Source: Saccharothrix sp.
Lineage (GTDB): Bacteria > Actinomycetota > Actinomycetes > Mycobacteriales > Pseudonocardiaceae
Assembly: GCF_031180885.1 (NCBI RefSeq)
Contig: NZ_JAPSLK010000002.1
Location: 1 to 64,000 of the forward strand
Direction: 5' to 3'
DNA length: 64,000 nucleotides
The position numbers and the translations under genes are program-made. Positions within the stretch are counted from its first letter, which is position 1. Each line of letters opens with the position of its first letter. Shown here piece after piece: positions 34,958 through 43,260 of the stretch. The notes below the pieces were generated by a model, which saw nothing but the letters and a program-made list of their open reading frames with translations, had not been told where the DNA came from and searched no databases.

Positions 34958-35344
34958 ATGTCTGCATTGGAAGTCGTCAAAGCCCACTACGCCGCCTCGG
35001 AACGGGGTGACCTCGACGGGATGCTCGCTCCCCTGGCCCCGGACGCCCGGTGGACCGAAGCGGCGGGCTCCACGTACGGCGGCACGTACGTCGGGGTGGA
35101 CGCGATCCGGGAGAACGTTTTCCACCGCATCGGCGCGGACTGGGCCTCGTTCAGCGCCGACGTCTCCGACCTGCTGGACGCCGGTGACACGATCGTGGCC
35201 CTCGGCGACTACGTCGGCGTGCACCGCACCACCACCAAGGCGATGACCGCCCGGTTCACCCATGTCTGGCGGGTCGAGGACGGCCGCGTCACCGCGTTCG
35301 AGCAGGTCGCCGACACCGCCCTGATCCTGGCCGCCGAGTCGTAG
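34958..35344 (+). CDS. SnoaL/ketosteroid-isomerase-like (NTF2-fold) protein
   Basis: 128 residues of the NTF2-like fold: VVKAHYAASERGDLDGMLAPLAPDARW, a typical SnoaL-like N-terminus, and FTHVWRVEDGRVTAFEQVADTA at the end. Members act as isomerases, cyclases, dehydratases or lactonases on small cyclic compounds. It begins six bases after the MoaF-like gene and is the last gene of the operon. It could perform the missing tautomerisation or hydration, but no residue proves this. Confidence 0.8.
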   Translation: MSALEVVKAHYAASERGDLDGMLAPLAPDARWTEAAGSTYGGTYVGVDAIRENVFHRIGADWASFSADVSDLLDAGDTIVALGDYVGVHRTTTKAMTARFTHVWRVEDGRVTAFEQVADTALILAAES

Positions 35345-35382
35345 TTTCGAAGTGCCGCGCGTGCCCTCGGGCGCGCGCAGCC

Positions 35383-37452
35383 TCACAGCTGGTCCGCGAT
35401 CGCCTCCGGCGGCCCGGCCGGCGCGAACAACGGCCCGGACGCGGTCTCCGCGCCCACCTCCCGCCACCACTCGGCCTGCGCCGAGGTCGACACGTCCGCC
35501 ACCGACACCGCGATCCCCGCCGACCGCACCACGGCCAGCAATTCGGCCAACGCGCGGGCCACCAGCGGCGCGGGCTGGTCGGTCAACGGCCGGTGCACCC
35601 GCACCGCCCGAGCCGGGAAGTTCGCCACCGCCACCAGGTCCGCCGGAGCGGCGGTGAACCCGTCGACCTCCACGCCCACCCCGGCCTCGGCCAGGATCCG
35701 CAGGTTGTCCGCCGCGTCCGTGTCCGCCAGCACCACCTCGGCGGGCGCGCCCAACCACAGCGACCCCGGCGGCAACCCGGTGTCCGCCAACGCGGACCGC
35801 ACCTCGCCGACCAGGTCGGGATCGCCGGCCTGCCGCGCGGTCAGCGACACCCGCACCGGCGCGGACCACTCCGCCGCCTGCGCGCACGCCGCCCGCAGCA
35901 ACCAGGTCCCCAGCGGCACGGTCAGGCCGGTGTCCTCGGCCAACGCCAGGCACTGCTCGTGCGGCACGACACCCAACCGCGGGTGGTCCCACCGCAGCAG
36001 GGCCTCACCGCCCACCACCTGACCGTCCGACAACAGCACCAAAGGCTCGTACAGCACCGCGAGTTCGCCGGACTCCCACGCACCCGCCATCGTCGCCGCC
36101 AGGCTGAACATCCGGCGGTCGCGGGTGTCCTGCGCCGGGTCGGCCAGTTCCCACTGCCGACGGCCGTTGCCCTTGGCCCTGCGCAGGGTCAGAGCCGCCG
36201 AGTCCAAGAGATCATGGGGTGAGGCGTCGCGCGGCGGCCGGTGCACCACGCCGATCGTGGCCGAGCACGCCACGCGGTGGCCGCGGACGTCGAACGGTTC
36301 GGAGAGCTTGTCGTTGATGCGCCGGACCATCGTCACCACGTCCGGCGTCGCCGGCGAGTTGCGCACCAGCACCGCGAACTCGTCGAACCCGAACCGCGCG
36401 ACCATCGCGTCCTCGCCGGCCACGACCTGCTCCAGCCGCTGGCCCACCACCTTCAGCAGGTGGTCGCCCGCCGGCCGCCCCAACCCGCCGGTCAGCAGCG
36501 AGAAGCCGTCCAGGTCGAGGTGGTAGACGGTGACGCCGAGCGCCGGGTCGGCGTCGCGCAGCGCCTGCTCCAGCCGGCTGGTGAAGTACTGCCGGTTGGG
36601 CAGCCGGGTCAGCACGTCGTGCAGCGACTGGTGGTTGAGCTGGCCCTGCAACAGGTTCACGTCGGTGGCGTCCTCGGCCAGCACGACCACCTGGTTGCCG
36701 CCCTCGTGGCGGCGCAGCGGGGAGAGCGTGAGCGCGACCCACGCGAGTTCGCCGTCCGCGCGCAACAGCCGGTTCGGCTGGGTGATCGACGTGGTCCCGC
36801 CCGCCGCCAGGTCGGCGAAGTCGGCCCGCAGCAACTCCCGCTCGTCCTCGTGCACCAGGTCGAACAGCGACGTCCCGGTCAGCTCCGCCGGCGGGCGGTC
36901 GACGATGCGGCCCAGCGCGCCGTTGACCCGCACCAGTTCGCCGGACACGTCCGCGGTGGCGATGCCGGTGGACGTCCCGTTCTCCAGCACGTCGTAGCGG
37001 CTCTGGCTGACCTGGAGTTCCAGCTGGACCTGCCGCATCGCCCGGTACAGCGAGCGGCCCAGCTGCTCCTGCTGCTCCAGCGTGGTCGCCTTGACCCGCT
37101 GCACGAACCCGGCGGCCAGCGCGGCCACCACGTCCACGACCCGGTCGCGCGGCCCGTCCCCGGCCATGCCCAGCAGACCGCGGGCGACGACCTCTACCGA
37201 GCATTGCAACCCCTCGGGGCCGGTGCAGTTGAGGTCGACCAGGGCCCCGCCGACCTCGTGGCCGACCTTCTGCGCCAGGGCGTCGCTGCCGACCGCGACC
37301 CACAGCCGTTCGACCAGCCCCAGCAGGTGCCGTTCCAGTTCGGGCGTGCTCAGCGGGATGAACGTCCGCGCGCTGAGCAGGTAGGCCCACTTCTTCGCGA
37401 GCTTCGCTCTGGCCCGCGGTCCGTCCGCGTCCTGGGGAAGCGCAGCGGTCAT
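35383..37452 (-). CDS. PAS-GGDEF-EAL protein with degenerate catalytic motifs
   Basis: 689 residues. An N-terminal helical sensor region (about 15-150) is followed by a PAS domain (about 155-270), GGDEF-like domain (about 290-430) and EAL-like domain (about 440-680). The GGDEF motif reads GFDEF and no RxxD inhibitory site precedes it. EAL is kept (GGEALLRWDHP), but the usual SVNLS is VRVSLTARQ, ELTE is LWLGAPAE, DDFGTG is VDGFTAA, and the final Lys and Glu motifs are gone. It is probably neither cyclase nor phosphodiesterase, but a sensor or GTP/c-di-GMP binder. It starts one base after the stop of the DUF574 methyltransferase, so the two are co-translated. Confidence 0.85.
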   Translation of the reverse strand: MTAALPQDADGPRARAKLAKKWAYLLSARTFIPLSTPELERHLLGLVERLWVAVGSDALAQKVGHEVGGALVDLNCTGPEGLQCSVEVVARGLLGMAGDGPRDRVVDVVAALAAGFVQRVKATTLEQQEQLGRSLYRAMRQVQLELQVSQSRYDVLENGTSTGIATADVSGELVRVNGALGRIVDRPPAELTGTSLFDLVHEDERELLRADFADLAAGGTTSITQPNRLLRADGELAWVALTLSPLRRHEGGNQVVVLAEDATDVNLLQGQLNHQSLHDVLTRLPNRQYFTSRLEQALRDADPALGVTVYHLDLDGFSLLTGGLGRPAGDHLLKVVGQRLEQVVAGEDAMVARFGFDEFAVLVRNSPATPDVVTMVRRINDKLSEPFDVRGHRVACSATIGVVHRPPRDASPHDLLDSAALTLRRAKGNGRRQWELADPAQDTRDRRMFSLAATMAGAWESGELAVLYEPLVLLSDGQVVGGEALLRWDHPRLGVVPHEQCLALAEDTGLTVPLGTWLLRAACAQAAEWSAPVRVSLTARQAGDPDLVGEVRSALADTGLPPGSLWLGAPAEVVLADTDAADNLRILAEAGVGVEVDGFTAAPADLVAVANFPARAVRVHRPLTDQPAPLVARALAELLAVVRSAGIAVSVADVSTSAQAEWWREVGAETASGPLFAPAGPPEAIADQL

Positions 37453-37453
37453 C

Positions 37454-38272
37454 TCAGCGGCTCCCGCCCCCGGGTTTGCGGCCGACGCCGACGTAGACCT
37501 GGCTGTTGTCGTCGGGGTCGTCGGAGATGTCGCCCATGCCGTCCGGGCGCCACAGGGCGACGCCGACGACGCCGGGCTCCACCAGGTCGAAGCCGGTGAA
37601 CAGCTCGGTCACCTCGGCGTGCGCGCGGTAGACGAGGTTGTCCTGGGAGTTGCTGCGGCGCACGGTCGCGGCGGCCTCGCGCATGGTGTCGACCCGGCGG
37701 TCGGCGGTGGCGTGCGAGATGACCAGGGCGCTGCCCGGCGCGAGCCGGTCGCGGTAGCGGGCCAGGTAGCCGACCGGGTCCTCCGAGTCCGGCGAGAAGT
37801 GCAGCACCAGCAGCATGAGCACGGCGATGGGGCGGTCGAAGTCCAGCAGCCCCACCACTTCCGGGCGGGACAGCACGTCCTCCGGTTCGCGCATGTCGGC
37901 CTGCACGACGGTGGCGCGGTCGCAGCCCGAGAGGATGAGCCGGCTGTGCGCGACCGCGACCGGGTCCTTGTCGACGTAGACGACCTTCGCGTCGGGCGCG
38001 ATCTCGTGGACGTTGCCCACGGTCGGGATGCCGGAGCCGATGTCGAGGAACTGGTCGACGCCCTCGGCGACCAGGTGGGTGACCGCCCGGCGGAGGAAAG
38101 CGCGGTTGATCCGGACCAGTCTTCGCGCGCCGGGCAGCACTTTCAGCATTTCGTCACCCATTCGGCGGTCCACCGCCAGGTTGTGCGCGCCGCCGAGCAG
38201 GTAGTCGTATGTGCGCGCCACGCTGGGAACGTTGATGTCGATGCCGTCGGGCACCCAGTCGAGATCGGTCAC
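37454..38272 (-). CDS. DUF574-type SAM-dependent methyltransferase
   Basis: 272 residues. IDINVPSVARTYDYLLGGAHNLAVDR is the N-terminal signature of actinobacterial DUF574 (Methyltransf_19) proteins; FLDIGSGIPT is the SAM-binding motif I and VVYVDKDPVAVAHSR the ribose-binding acidic motif. These proteins are numerous in filamentous actinomycetes; substrates are unknown, though some take part in differentiation. GTG 38272 is favoured over upstream in-frame codons. It is transcribed ahead of the degenerate GGDEF-EAL gene and divergent from the P450. Confidence 0.87.
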   Translation of the reverse strand: MTDLDWVPDGIDINVPSVARTYDYLLGGAHNLAVDRRMGDEMLKVLPGARRLVRINRAFLRRAVTHLVAEGVDQFLDIGSGIPTVGNVHEIAPDAKVVYVDKDPVAVAHSRLILSGCDRATVVQADMREPEDVLSRPEVVGLLDFDRPIAVLMLLVLHFSPDSEDPVGYLARYRDRLAPGSALVISHATADRRVDTMREAAATVRRSNSQDNLVYRAHAEVTELFTGFDLVEPGVVGVALWRPDGMGDISDDPDDNSQVYVGVGRKPGGGSR

Positions 38273-38428
38273 GGCGCACGCTCCTGGGGATCGGGGGAAC
38301 CTGAACATCCAACCGTCTCGCGCGCGCGGAAGCCAGCCGATCCAGCAACTTGACTCGAATGCGCGATCCCCACGGCCTCCGAACGGCGCATAGAGTGCAG
38401 GCGGTCAATCCCCGGCTGGAGGCCAAAG

Positions 38429-39754
38429 ATGACCGCCGGTACCCGAAAACGTGAGGCACCCACAGTTCCCGGACGATTACCCCTGATCGGCCACACCCCC
38501 GCCATGCTGCGACAACGACTCGCCTTCACCGCCGAACTGCGGTCATACGGCGATGTGGTCCGGGTGTGGCTCGGCCCGCTGCCGGTGCACTTCGCGACCA
38601 CTCCGGAATTGGCCCACCAGGTGCTTTCCGGGCCGGGCGAGAAGTTCCACAAGGGCCTGCTGGTGGACAAACTGCGCCGGGCTTTCGGAAACGGCCTGGT
38701 CAGCACGGACGGCGATTTCCACCGCCGGCAACGTCGGATGGTCCAACCCGCCCTGCAGCGGCCCGCGCTGGAACGGCACGCGGCGGTGATGACCGAATCC
38801 GCCGCCCGCCTGGTCGATTCCTGGCGACCTGGACAGGTCCTGGAGTTCGACCGGGTGGTGCAGGACTTCACCATCGGCGTGGTGGGCCGCACGTTGTTCT
38901 CCACCGATTTCGACGAGACCGTGAGCGCGGAGATCCGCCGGCACACCGCGACCATGATCCGGCTGGGCGTGGTCCGCGCGCTGGCGCCGGGGTGGCTGGC
39001 GCTCCCGGTCAACCGCCGCTTCGACACCGCCGTCGCGCACGTCCACCGGGTCGTGGACGACGTGGTCGCGAACCGCCGCACCGACCGGGACGACCTGCTG
39101 TCCACCCTGGTCGAGGCGCGCGACGAGCACGGCCTGCCGATGAACGCCCGCCAGGTGCGCGACGAGGTGGTGACCCTGCTGGTCGCGGGCAGCGAGACCA
39201 CCGCCGTGGCGCTGTCGTGGCTGTTCCACGAGTTGGCCGCGAACCCCGATGTGGCGGACCGCGTGCAGGCCGAGGTCGACGAGGTGGTGGGGCGGCGGCC
39301 CGCGACCCTGGCCGACGTCCCGGACCTGCCCTACACGCGGCGGGTGATCAGCGAGGTGCTGCGCAAGTACCCGCTGTGGATCATGATGCGCCGGACCGCC
39401 ACCGAGGTGACGCTGGGCGGCGTCGACCTCCCGGCGGGCACCGATGTCGCGTTCAGCCCGCACGCCCTGCACCACGACCCGCTGTCGCACCCCGCGCCCG
39501 AGCGGTTCGAACCCGACCGCTGGCTGCCCGAACGCGCGGCCCTGGTGCCGCGCGGCGCGTACGTGCCGTTCGCGGGCGGCCTGCACCACTGCCCCGGGCA
39601 CCAGTACGCCCAGGCCGAGATCGCCATCGCCGCCGCGACCGTCGCGGCCCGGTGGCGGCTGGTCCCGGTGCCCGATCACCGCGTGCGCCCCAAGGTGGTC
39701 GGCCTGATCTACCCCGACCGTCTGCCCATGACCGCCGTTCCCCGCTCTCACTAG
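38429..39754 (+). CDS. Cytochrome P450
   Basis: 441 residues. The heme-binding loop FAGGLHHCPGHQ contains the Cys thiolate, AGSETTAVALSWL is the I-helix oxygen-activation motif and EVLRKYPL the ExxR K-helix. The full length and PTVPGRLPLIGHTP start resemble CYP enzymes of the CYP183/CYP51-like clade used in terpene oxidation, but the substrate is unknown. No ferredoxin gene is near. GGAGG lies eight bases before the ATG. The following gene starts 14 bases after the stop, so P450 and secreted hydrolase form a pair. Confidence 0.9.
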   Translation: MTAGTRKREAPTVPGRLPLIGHTPAMLRQRLAFTAELRSYGDVVRVWLGPLPVHFATTPELAHQVLSGPGEKFHKGLLVDKLRRAFGNGLVSTDGDFHRRQRRMVQPALQRPALERHAAVMTESAARLVDSWRPGQVLEFDRVVQDFTIGVVGRTLFSTDFDETVSAEIRRHTATMIRLGVVRALAPGWLALPVNRRFDTAVAHVHRVVDDVVANRRTDRDDLLSTLVEARDEHGLPMNARQVRDEVVTLLVAGSETTAVALSWLFHELAANPDVADRVQAEVDEVVGRRPATLADVPDLPYTRRVISEVLRKYPLWIMMRRTATEVTLGGVDLPAGTDVAFSPHALHHDPLSHPAPERFEPDRWLPERAALVPRGAYVPFAGGLHHCPGHQYAQAEIAIAAATVAARWRLVPVPDHRVRPKVVGLIYPDRLPMTAVPRSH

Positions 39755-39768
39755 GAGGTCGTTCTTCC

Positions 39769-40767
39769 TTGCGGTACTCACTGGCCGCCGGCGCCGTCGC
39801 GCTGCTCGTGGCGTCGTCCCTGACGACCGCGTCCGCCGCCGGCGCGACCTGCCGGGACGTCTACGCCCCGGTCCACGTCCTCGGGCAGCGGCACACGATG
39901 CACGGCGAGCTGTGCACACCCGCCGGCGGCGCTTCGACCGTGCAGGTCCTGGTGCCCGGCGCGACCTACAACAGCGCGTACTGGAACTACTCGGACGGCA
40001 AGCACTCCTTCCGCGCCGCGCAGAACGCCGCGGGCTTCGCCACGCTCACCGTGGACCGGCTGGGCACCGGCGCCAGCTCGCGGCCACTTGCCGTGACGCT
40101 GACCGGTTTCGTGCAGGCCGACGCCCTCCACCAGGTGGTGCGAGGGCTGCGGTCGGGCGCGTACGGCCGGTCGTTCAGCAAGGTGATCACCGGCGGCCAC
40201 TCGCTGGGCGCGGCGATCGCGGTGCTGGAGGCGGGCACGTACCGCGATGTCGACGGCGTCCTGGTGACGGGTATGACCCACCGGGTCAACCCGGCCGGGG
40301 TGGCGGCAGCGTTCGCCAACTTCGTGCCCGCCAACCTGGATCGGAAGTTCGGCCTGCTCTACCCGGTGGGCTACCTGACCACCGCGCCGGGCACCCGGTA
40401 CGAGAGCTTCCACGCCCCCGGTCACCTCGACCCATCGCTGGAAGAGCTGGAAGAGTCCACAAAGGACGTCTTCTCCGCGACGGAGGCGGCGGACGGCCTG
40501 GGTGCGGCCGTGCTGCTGCCCTACAGCCTGCTCATCGACGTGCCGGTGATGGTCGCGGTGGGCAGCCGGGACACGGCCGTGTGCGGCCCGCTCGCCACGG
40601 ATTGCTCGACCGCGGAGACCCTGCTGGACGCCGAGGCCCCGTACTACGGCGGCCCGGTGCGCGCGTTCAGCCTCCCCGACCACGGCCATTCGATCAACCT
40701 CGCCCCGAACGCGGGCGAGTACTACGCGGCCGCCGCCGCCTGGGCCGCCCGGGAAGTCGGCCGGTGA
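39769..40767 (+). CDS. Secreted alpha/beta hydrolase
   Basis: 332 residues. A signal peptide (RYSLAAGAVALLVASSLTTA, cut near SAAGA) precedes an alpha/beta-hydrolase with nucleophile Ser in GGHSLGAA, oxyanion region VLVPGATYN and His near LPDHGHSINL. Two cysteine pairs fit an exported enzyme. It probably hydrolyses an ester or lactone outside the cell. The start is TTG at 39769: AGGAGG at 39753-39758, overlapping the P450 stop, is ten bases upstream, and the signal peptide begins right there. A strong hairpin follows the stop. Confidence 0.82.
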   Translation: MRYSLAAGAVALLVASSLTTASAAGATCRDVYAPVHVLGQRHTMHGELCTPAGGASTVQVLVPGATYNSAYWNYSDGKHSFRAAQNAAGFATLTVDRLGTGASSRPLAVTLTGFVQADALHQVVRGLRSGAYGRSFSKVITGGHSLGAAIAVLEAGTYRDVDGVLVTGMTHRVNPAGVAAAFANFVPANLDRKFGLLYPVGYLTTAPGTRYESFHAPGHLDPSLEELEESTKDVFSATEAADGLGAAVLLPYSLLIDVPVMVAVGSRDTAVCGPLATDCSTAETLLDAEAPYYGGPVRAFSLPDHGHSINLAPNAGEYYAAAAAWAAREVGR

Positions 40768-40768
40768 C

Positions 40769-40809
40769 CGCTGTGCGGGGTCCGCACGCGCCGCGGACCC
40801 CGCACAGCG
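40769..40809. terminator. Hairpin after the P450/hydrolase pair
   Basis: 17-bp perfect arms (40769-40785 and 40793-40809; left arm CGCTGTGCGGGGTCCGC) around a 7-base loop, starting two bases after the stop codon. No T-tract follows, as is usual for terminators in high-GC actinomycetes. Confidence 0.8.
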
Positions 40810-41040
40810 CGAGGCCGCCGTCGGCTTGTCGCGTCGCCTTTCCCGACGATCAGCTTTTCCGATCGGCGGAAACGCGGCGCGACGAGCCGACCTCCAGGGC
40901 GGCCGAGCCGCGCGACGGAGTCGCGCCAATAGACACTGCTTTGCCACCGATCGGACGCCTGTACGCGTGCGCTGCCACCAGGGAGAATGGTCGTAGCGGC
41001 GCGCTTCCCCCACGCCGAAGAACGAGGGCGGGGGTGTGGC

Positions 41041-41940
41041 GTGGGCGCGTTCGAGGCGAGGCTGGCGGCGGCGATGGCCGCGGTCGAGCGGGGTTGGCCG
41101 GTGTTCCCGTTGCGGCCGTTGGGGAAGGTGCCGGCGCTCAAGGACTGGGACCGGCGGGCCACCCTCGACGTCGAGCAGGTGGAGGGCTGGTGGCGGCACC
41201 GGCCGTACAACATCGGGATCTCGTGCCGGGCCGCGAACCTGCTCGTCGTGGACCTCGACCAGGGGATTCCGCACGGCCGGGACGTGCTGGCGGAGTTGGC
41301 GCGGCGGTACGGCGCGGAGGACCCCGTCGACACCTACACCGTGTTCACGCCCAGCGGGGGCGAGCACCGGTACTTCACCGCGCCCGAAGTGGCTCTGCGC
41401 AACACGGTCGGCAAGCTGGGACGGCACGTGGACACCCGGTCCGCGGGCGGGTACGTGGCCGCCGCCGGGTCGATCCGGCACATGACGAGCGGCCTGCGGC
41501 TGTACAAGGTGGTGCGGGACGTGCCGCCCGCGCCCGCCCCGGGATGGTTGGTGCGCCTGCTGAGCCCCCCGCCTCCTCCCCCGGTGGTGCAGACCTCGAC
41601 TCCCGCGCCCCGGCGGGTCCGGGCCTACCGCGCCGCCGCGCTGGACGGCGAGGCACAACGGGTGCGCGCCGCCCTGCCGGGAACACGTGCCAACGCGGTG
41701 TTCACCGCGGCGTGCCGGCTGGGCGAATTGGTGGGCGCCGGGTGGTTGGACGAGCAGGACGCCCTGATCACCCTGCTCGACGCCGCCGCCCGGCACAACG
41801 GGGTCGAGGGCTGGACCGAGCGGGAGGCCCGGCACCACATCACCAACGGCCTGGCCACGGGTCGGCGCAACCCCCGGGTCATCCCCGACCGGTCCGTGCC
41901 GGCGCCGCGCGCACCCGAGCCGGGACGGGTAGATTGGTGA
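41041..41940 (+). CDS. Bifunctional DNA primase/polymerase (Prim-Pol) domain protein
   Basis: 299 residues. The N-terminal part is the archaeo-eukaryotic Prim-Pol fold: GWPVFPLRPLGKVPAL, the catalytic acidic motif LLVVDLDQG, TPSGGEHRYF and SAGGYVAAAGS. A Pro-rich joint leads to a C-terminal helical region (TRANAVFTAACRLGELVG, TEREARHHITNGL), which resembles primase-C-terminal helices. Such proteins are often plasmid or integrative-element replication proteins but also occur singly on actinomycete chromosomes. No helicase or integrase is near. The GTG at 41041 is favoured; an ATG at 40987 has a poorly spaced ribosome site. Its TGA overlaps the next gene's GTG. Confidence 0.82.
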   Translation: MGAFEARLAAAMAAVERGWPVFPLRPLGKVPALKDWDRRATLDVEQVEGWWRHRPYNIGISCRAANLLVVDLDQGIPHGRDVLAELARRYGAEDPVDTYTVFTPSGGEHRYFTAPEVALRNTVGKLGRHVDTRSAGGYVAAAGSIRHMTSGLRLYKVVRDVPPAPAPGWLVRLLSPPPPPPVVQTSTPAPRRVRAYRAAALDGEAQRVRAALPGTRANAVFTAACRLGELVGAGWLDEQDALITLLDAAARHNGVEGWTEREARHHITNGLATGRRNPRVIPDRSVPAPRAPEPGRVDW

Positions 41941-43205
41941 TCGTCGATCATCGACTCGCGTGTACTTGGGGGCGCACGGCAACGAAGAAGCTGGCAACAC
42001 TCCTGCTCACGGCCGTGGCGGGAGTGGCACTGACGCCTGCCGCCGCGGCCGACCACGGGCGCGGGTTCACCGCGATCTGGGGCGCGTCGGCGCACGCGCC
42101 GAGCGACGCGTTCGGCCCGAGCTGGGGGCCGACCGGGTTCGAGAACCACACCCTGCGCCAGGTGGTCCGGCTCAACGGCGGCGGCCCGGCGCTGCGCATC
42201 CGCCTGTCCAACACCCACGGCACGCGCCCGCTGGAGGTGACCGGCGCGACCATCGCCCGCACCGACGCGGGCGCGGCGGTGAAGCCGGGATCGGTGCGGC
42301 ACCTGAGCTTCCGGGGTGACCGGTCGGTCGTCGTGCCCGCCGGGGCGGAGGCGGTGAGCGACGTGGCGGCGTTTCCCGTCGCGCCGCTGTCCAAGCTGAC
42401 CGTCACGCTGTACCTGGCGGCGCCGACCGGCCCCGCGACCGGTCACGCGTTCGCGAGCGCCACGTCGTACCGGGCGGTCGGCGACCACCGGTCCGCCGTG
42501 GGCGGTGAGGCGTTCACCGAGACGTCGGAGTCGTGGTTCTTCCTCAGCGGCGTGGAAGCGGTGGACACCTCGCCGCGCCGGGACACCGTGGTGGCGTTCG
42601 GCGACTCCATCACCGATGGCACGCTGTCGACCGTCAACGCGGACAACCGCTACCCCGACGAGCTGGCCGAACGGCTGCGCGGCCGCAAGAACGTGGTGAA
42701 CGCGGGCATCGGCGGCAACCGGGTGCTCAACGACTCGTCGTGCTTCGGCGAGCGCGGCACGGCCCGGTTCGCGCGCGACGTGCTGGCCCAGCCGGACGTC
42801 CGCACGGTGATCGTGCTGGAGGGCATCAACGACATCGGCTTCCCGGCGTTCGAGCACCCGTGCACGGTCCCGACCACGAGGGTGACGGCGGCGGAGCTGA
42901 TCGCGGGTCACCGGGAGCTGATCCGCCAGGCGCACGCGAAGGGCGTGCGCATCATCGGCGCGACTTTGTTGCCGTGCAAGGGCGCGGCGTACTTCACGCC
43001 CGAGGGCGAGGCGACCCGGGACGCGCTGAACGAGTGGATCCGGACGTCGGGCGAGTACGACGCCGTGGTGGACCTGGACCGGGCGCTGGCCGACCCGGCG
43101 GACCCGGACCGGATGCTGCCGGCCTACGACAGCGGCGACGCCCTGCACCCCGGTGACGCGGGGTACCGCGCCATGGCCGAGGCCATCGACCTGTCCCTGC
43201 TCTGA
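41937..43205 (+). CDS. Secreted SGNH/GDSL hydrolase
   Basis: 422 residues. A signal region (KKLATLLLTAVAGVALTPAA) follows a long polar N-terminus. The SGNH blocks are all seen: VVAFGDSITDG (Ser), GIGGNRVL (Gly/Asn), EGINDIG and DALHPGDAGY (Asp-His). The N-terminal beta-rich part (residues 45-180) is typical of rhamnogalacturonan-acetylesterase-like SGNH enzymes. It probably removes acyl groups from carbohydrate outside the cell. GTG 41937 overlaps the TGA of the Prim-Pol gene. A TAGATT box and a GTCGATCATCGAC palindrome (41943-41955) lie at its start, so it may also have its own promoter, although no later start codon precedes the signal. Confidence 0.85.
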   Translation: MIVDHRLACTWGRTATKKLATLLLTAVAGVALTPAAAADHGRGFTAIWGASAHAPSDAFGPSWGPTGFENHTLRQVVRLNGGGPALRIRLSNTHGTRPLEVTGATIARTDAGAAVKPGSVRHLSFRGDRSVVVPAGAEAVSDVAAFPVAPLSKLTVTLYLAAPTGPATGHAFASATSYRAVGDHRSAVGGEAFTETSESWFFLSGVEAVDTSPRRDTVVAFGDSITDGTLSTVNADNRYPDELAERLRGRKNVVNAGIGGNRVLNDSSCFGERGTARFARDVLAQPDVRTVIVLEGINDIGFPAFEHPCTVPTTRVTAAELIAGHRELIRQAHAKGVRIIGATLLPCKGAAYFTPEGEATRDALNEWIRTSGEYDAVVDLDRALADPADPDRMLPAYDSGDALHPGDAGYRAMAEAIDLSLL

Positions 43206-43209
43206 GTCG

Positions 43210-43253
43210 CCGGGCGCGCTGCGCGTTCCGCGGTGGACGCGCAGCGCGCCCGG
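43210..43253. terminator. Bidirectional hairpin terminator between convergent genes
   Basis: 17-bp perfect arms (43210-43226 and 43237-43253; left arm CCGGGCGCGCTGCGCGT) around a 10-base loop, four bases after the SGNH stop and seven before the stop of the convergent gene. Confidence 0.85.
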
Positions 43254-43260
43254 TCGGTGG

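Noticed and set aside
39912..41936. A very long plus-strand frame that runs into the SGNH gene
   Set aside because: Upstream of 41937 it is Arg/Gly-rich and out of frame with the secreted hydrolase and the Prim-Pol gene, which have clear motifs.
35383..41940. A biosynthetic gene cluster around the P450
   Set aside because: There is no terpene synthase, PKS, NRPS or RiPP core nearby; P450 plus hydrolase plus methyltransferase is not enough.
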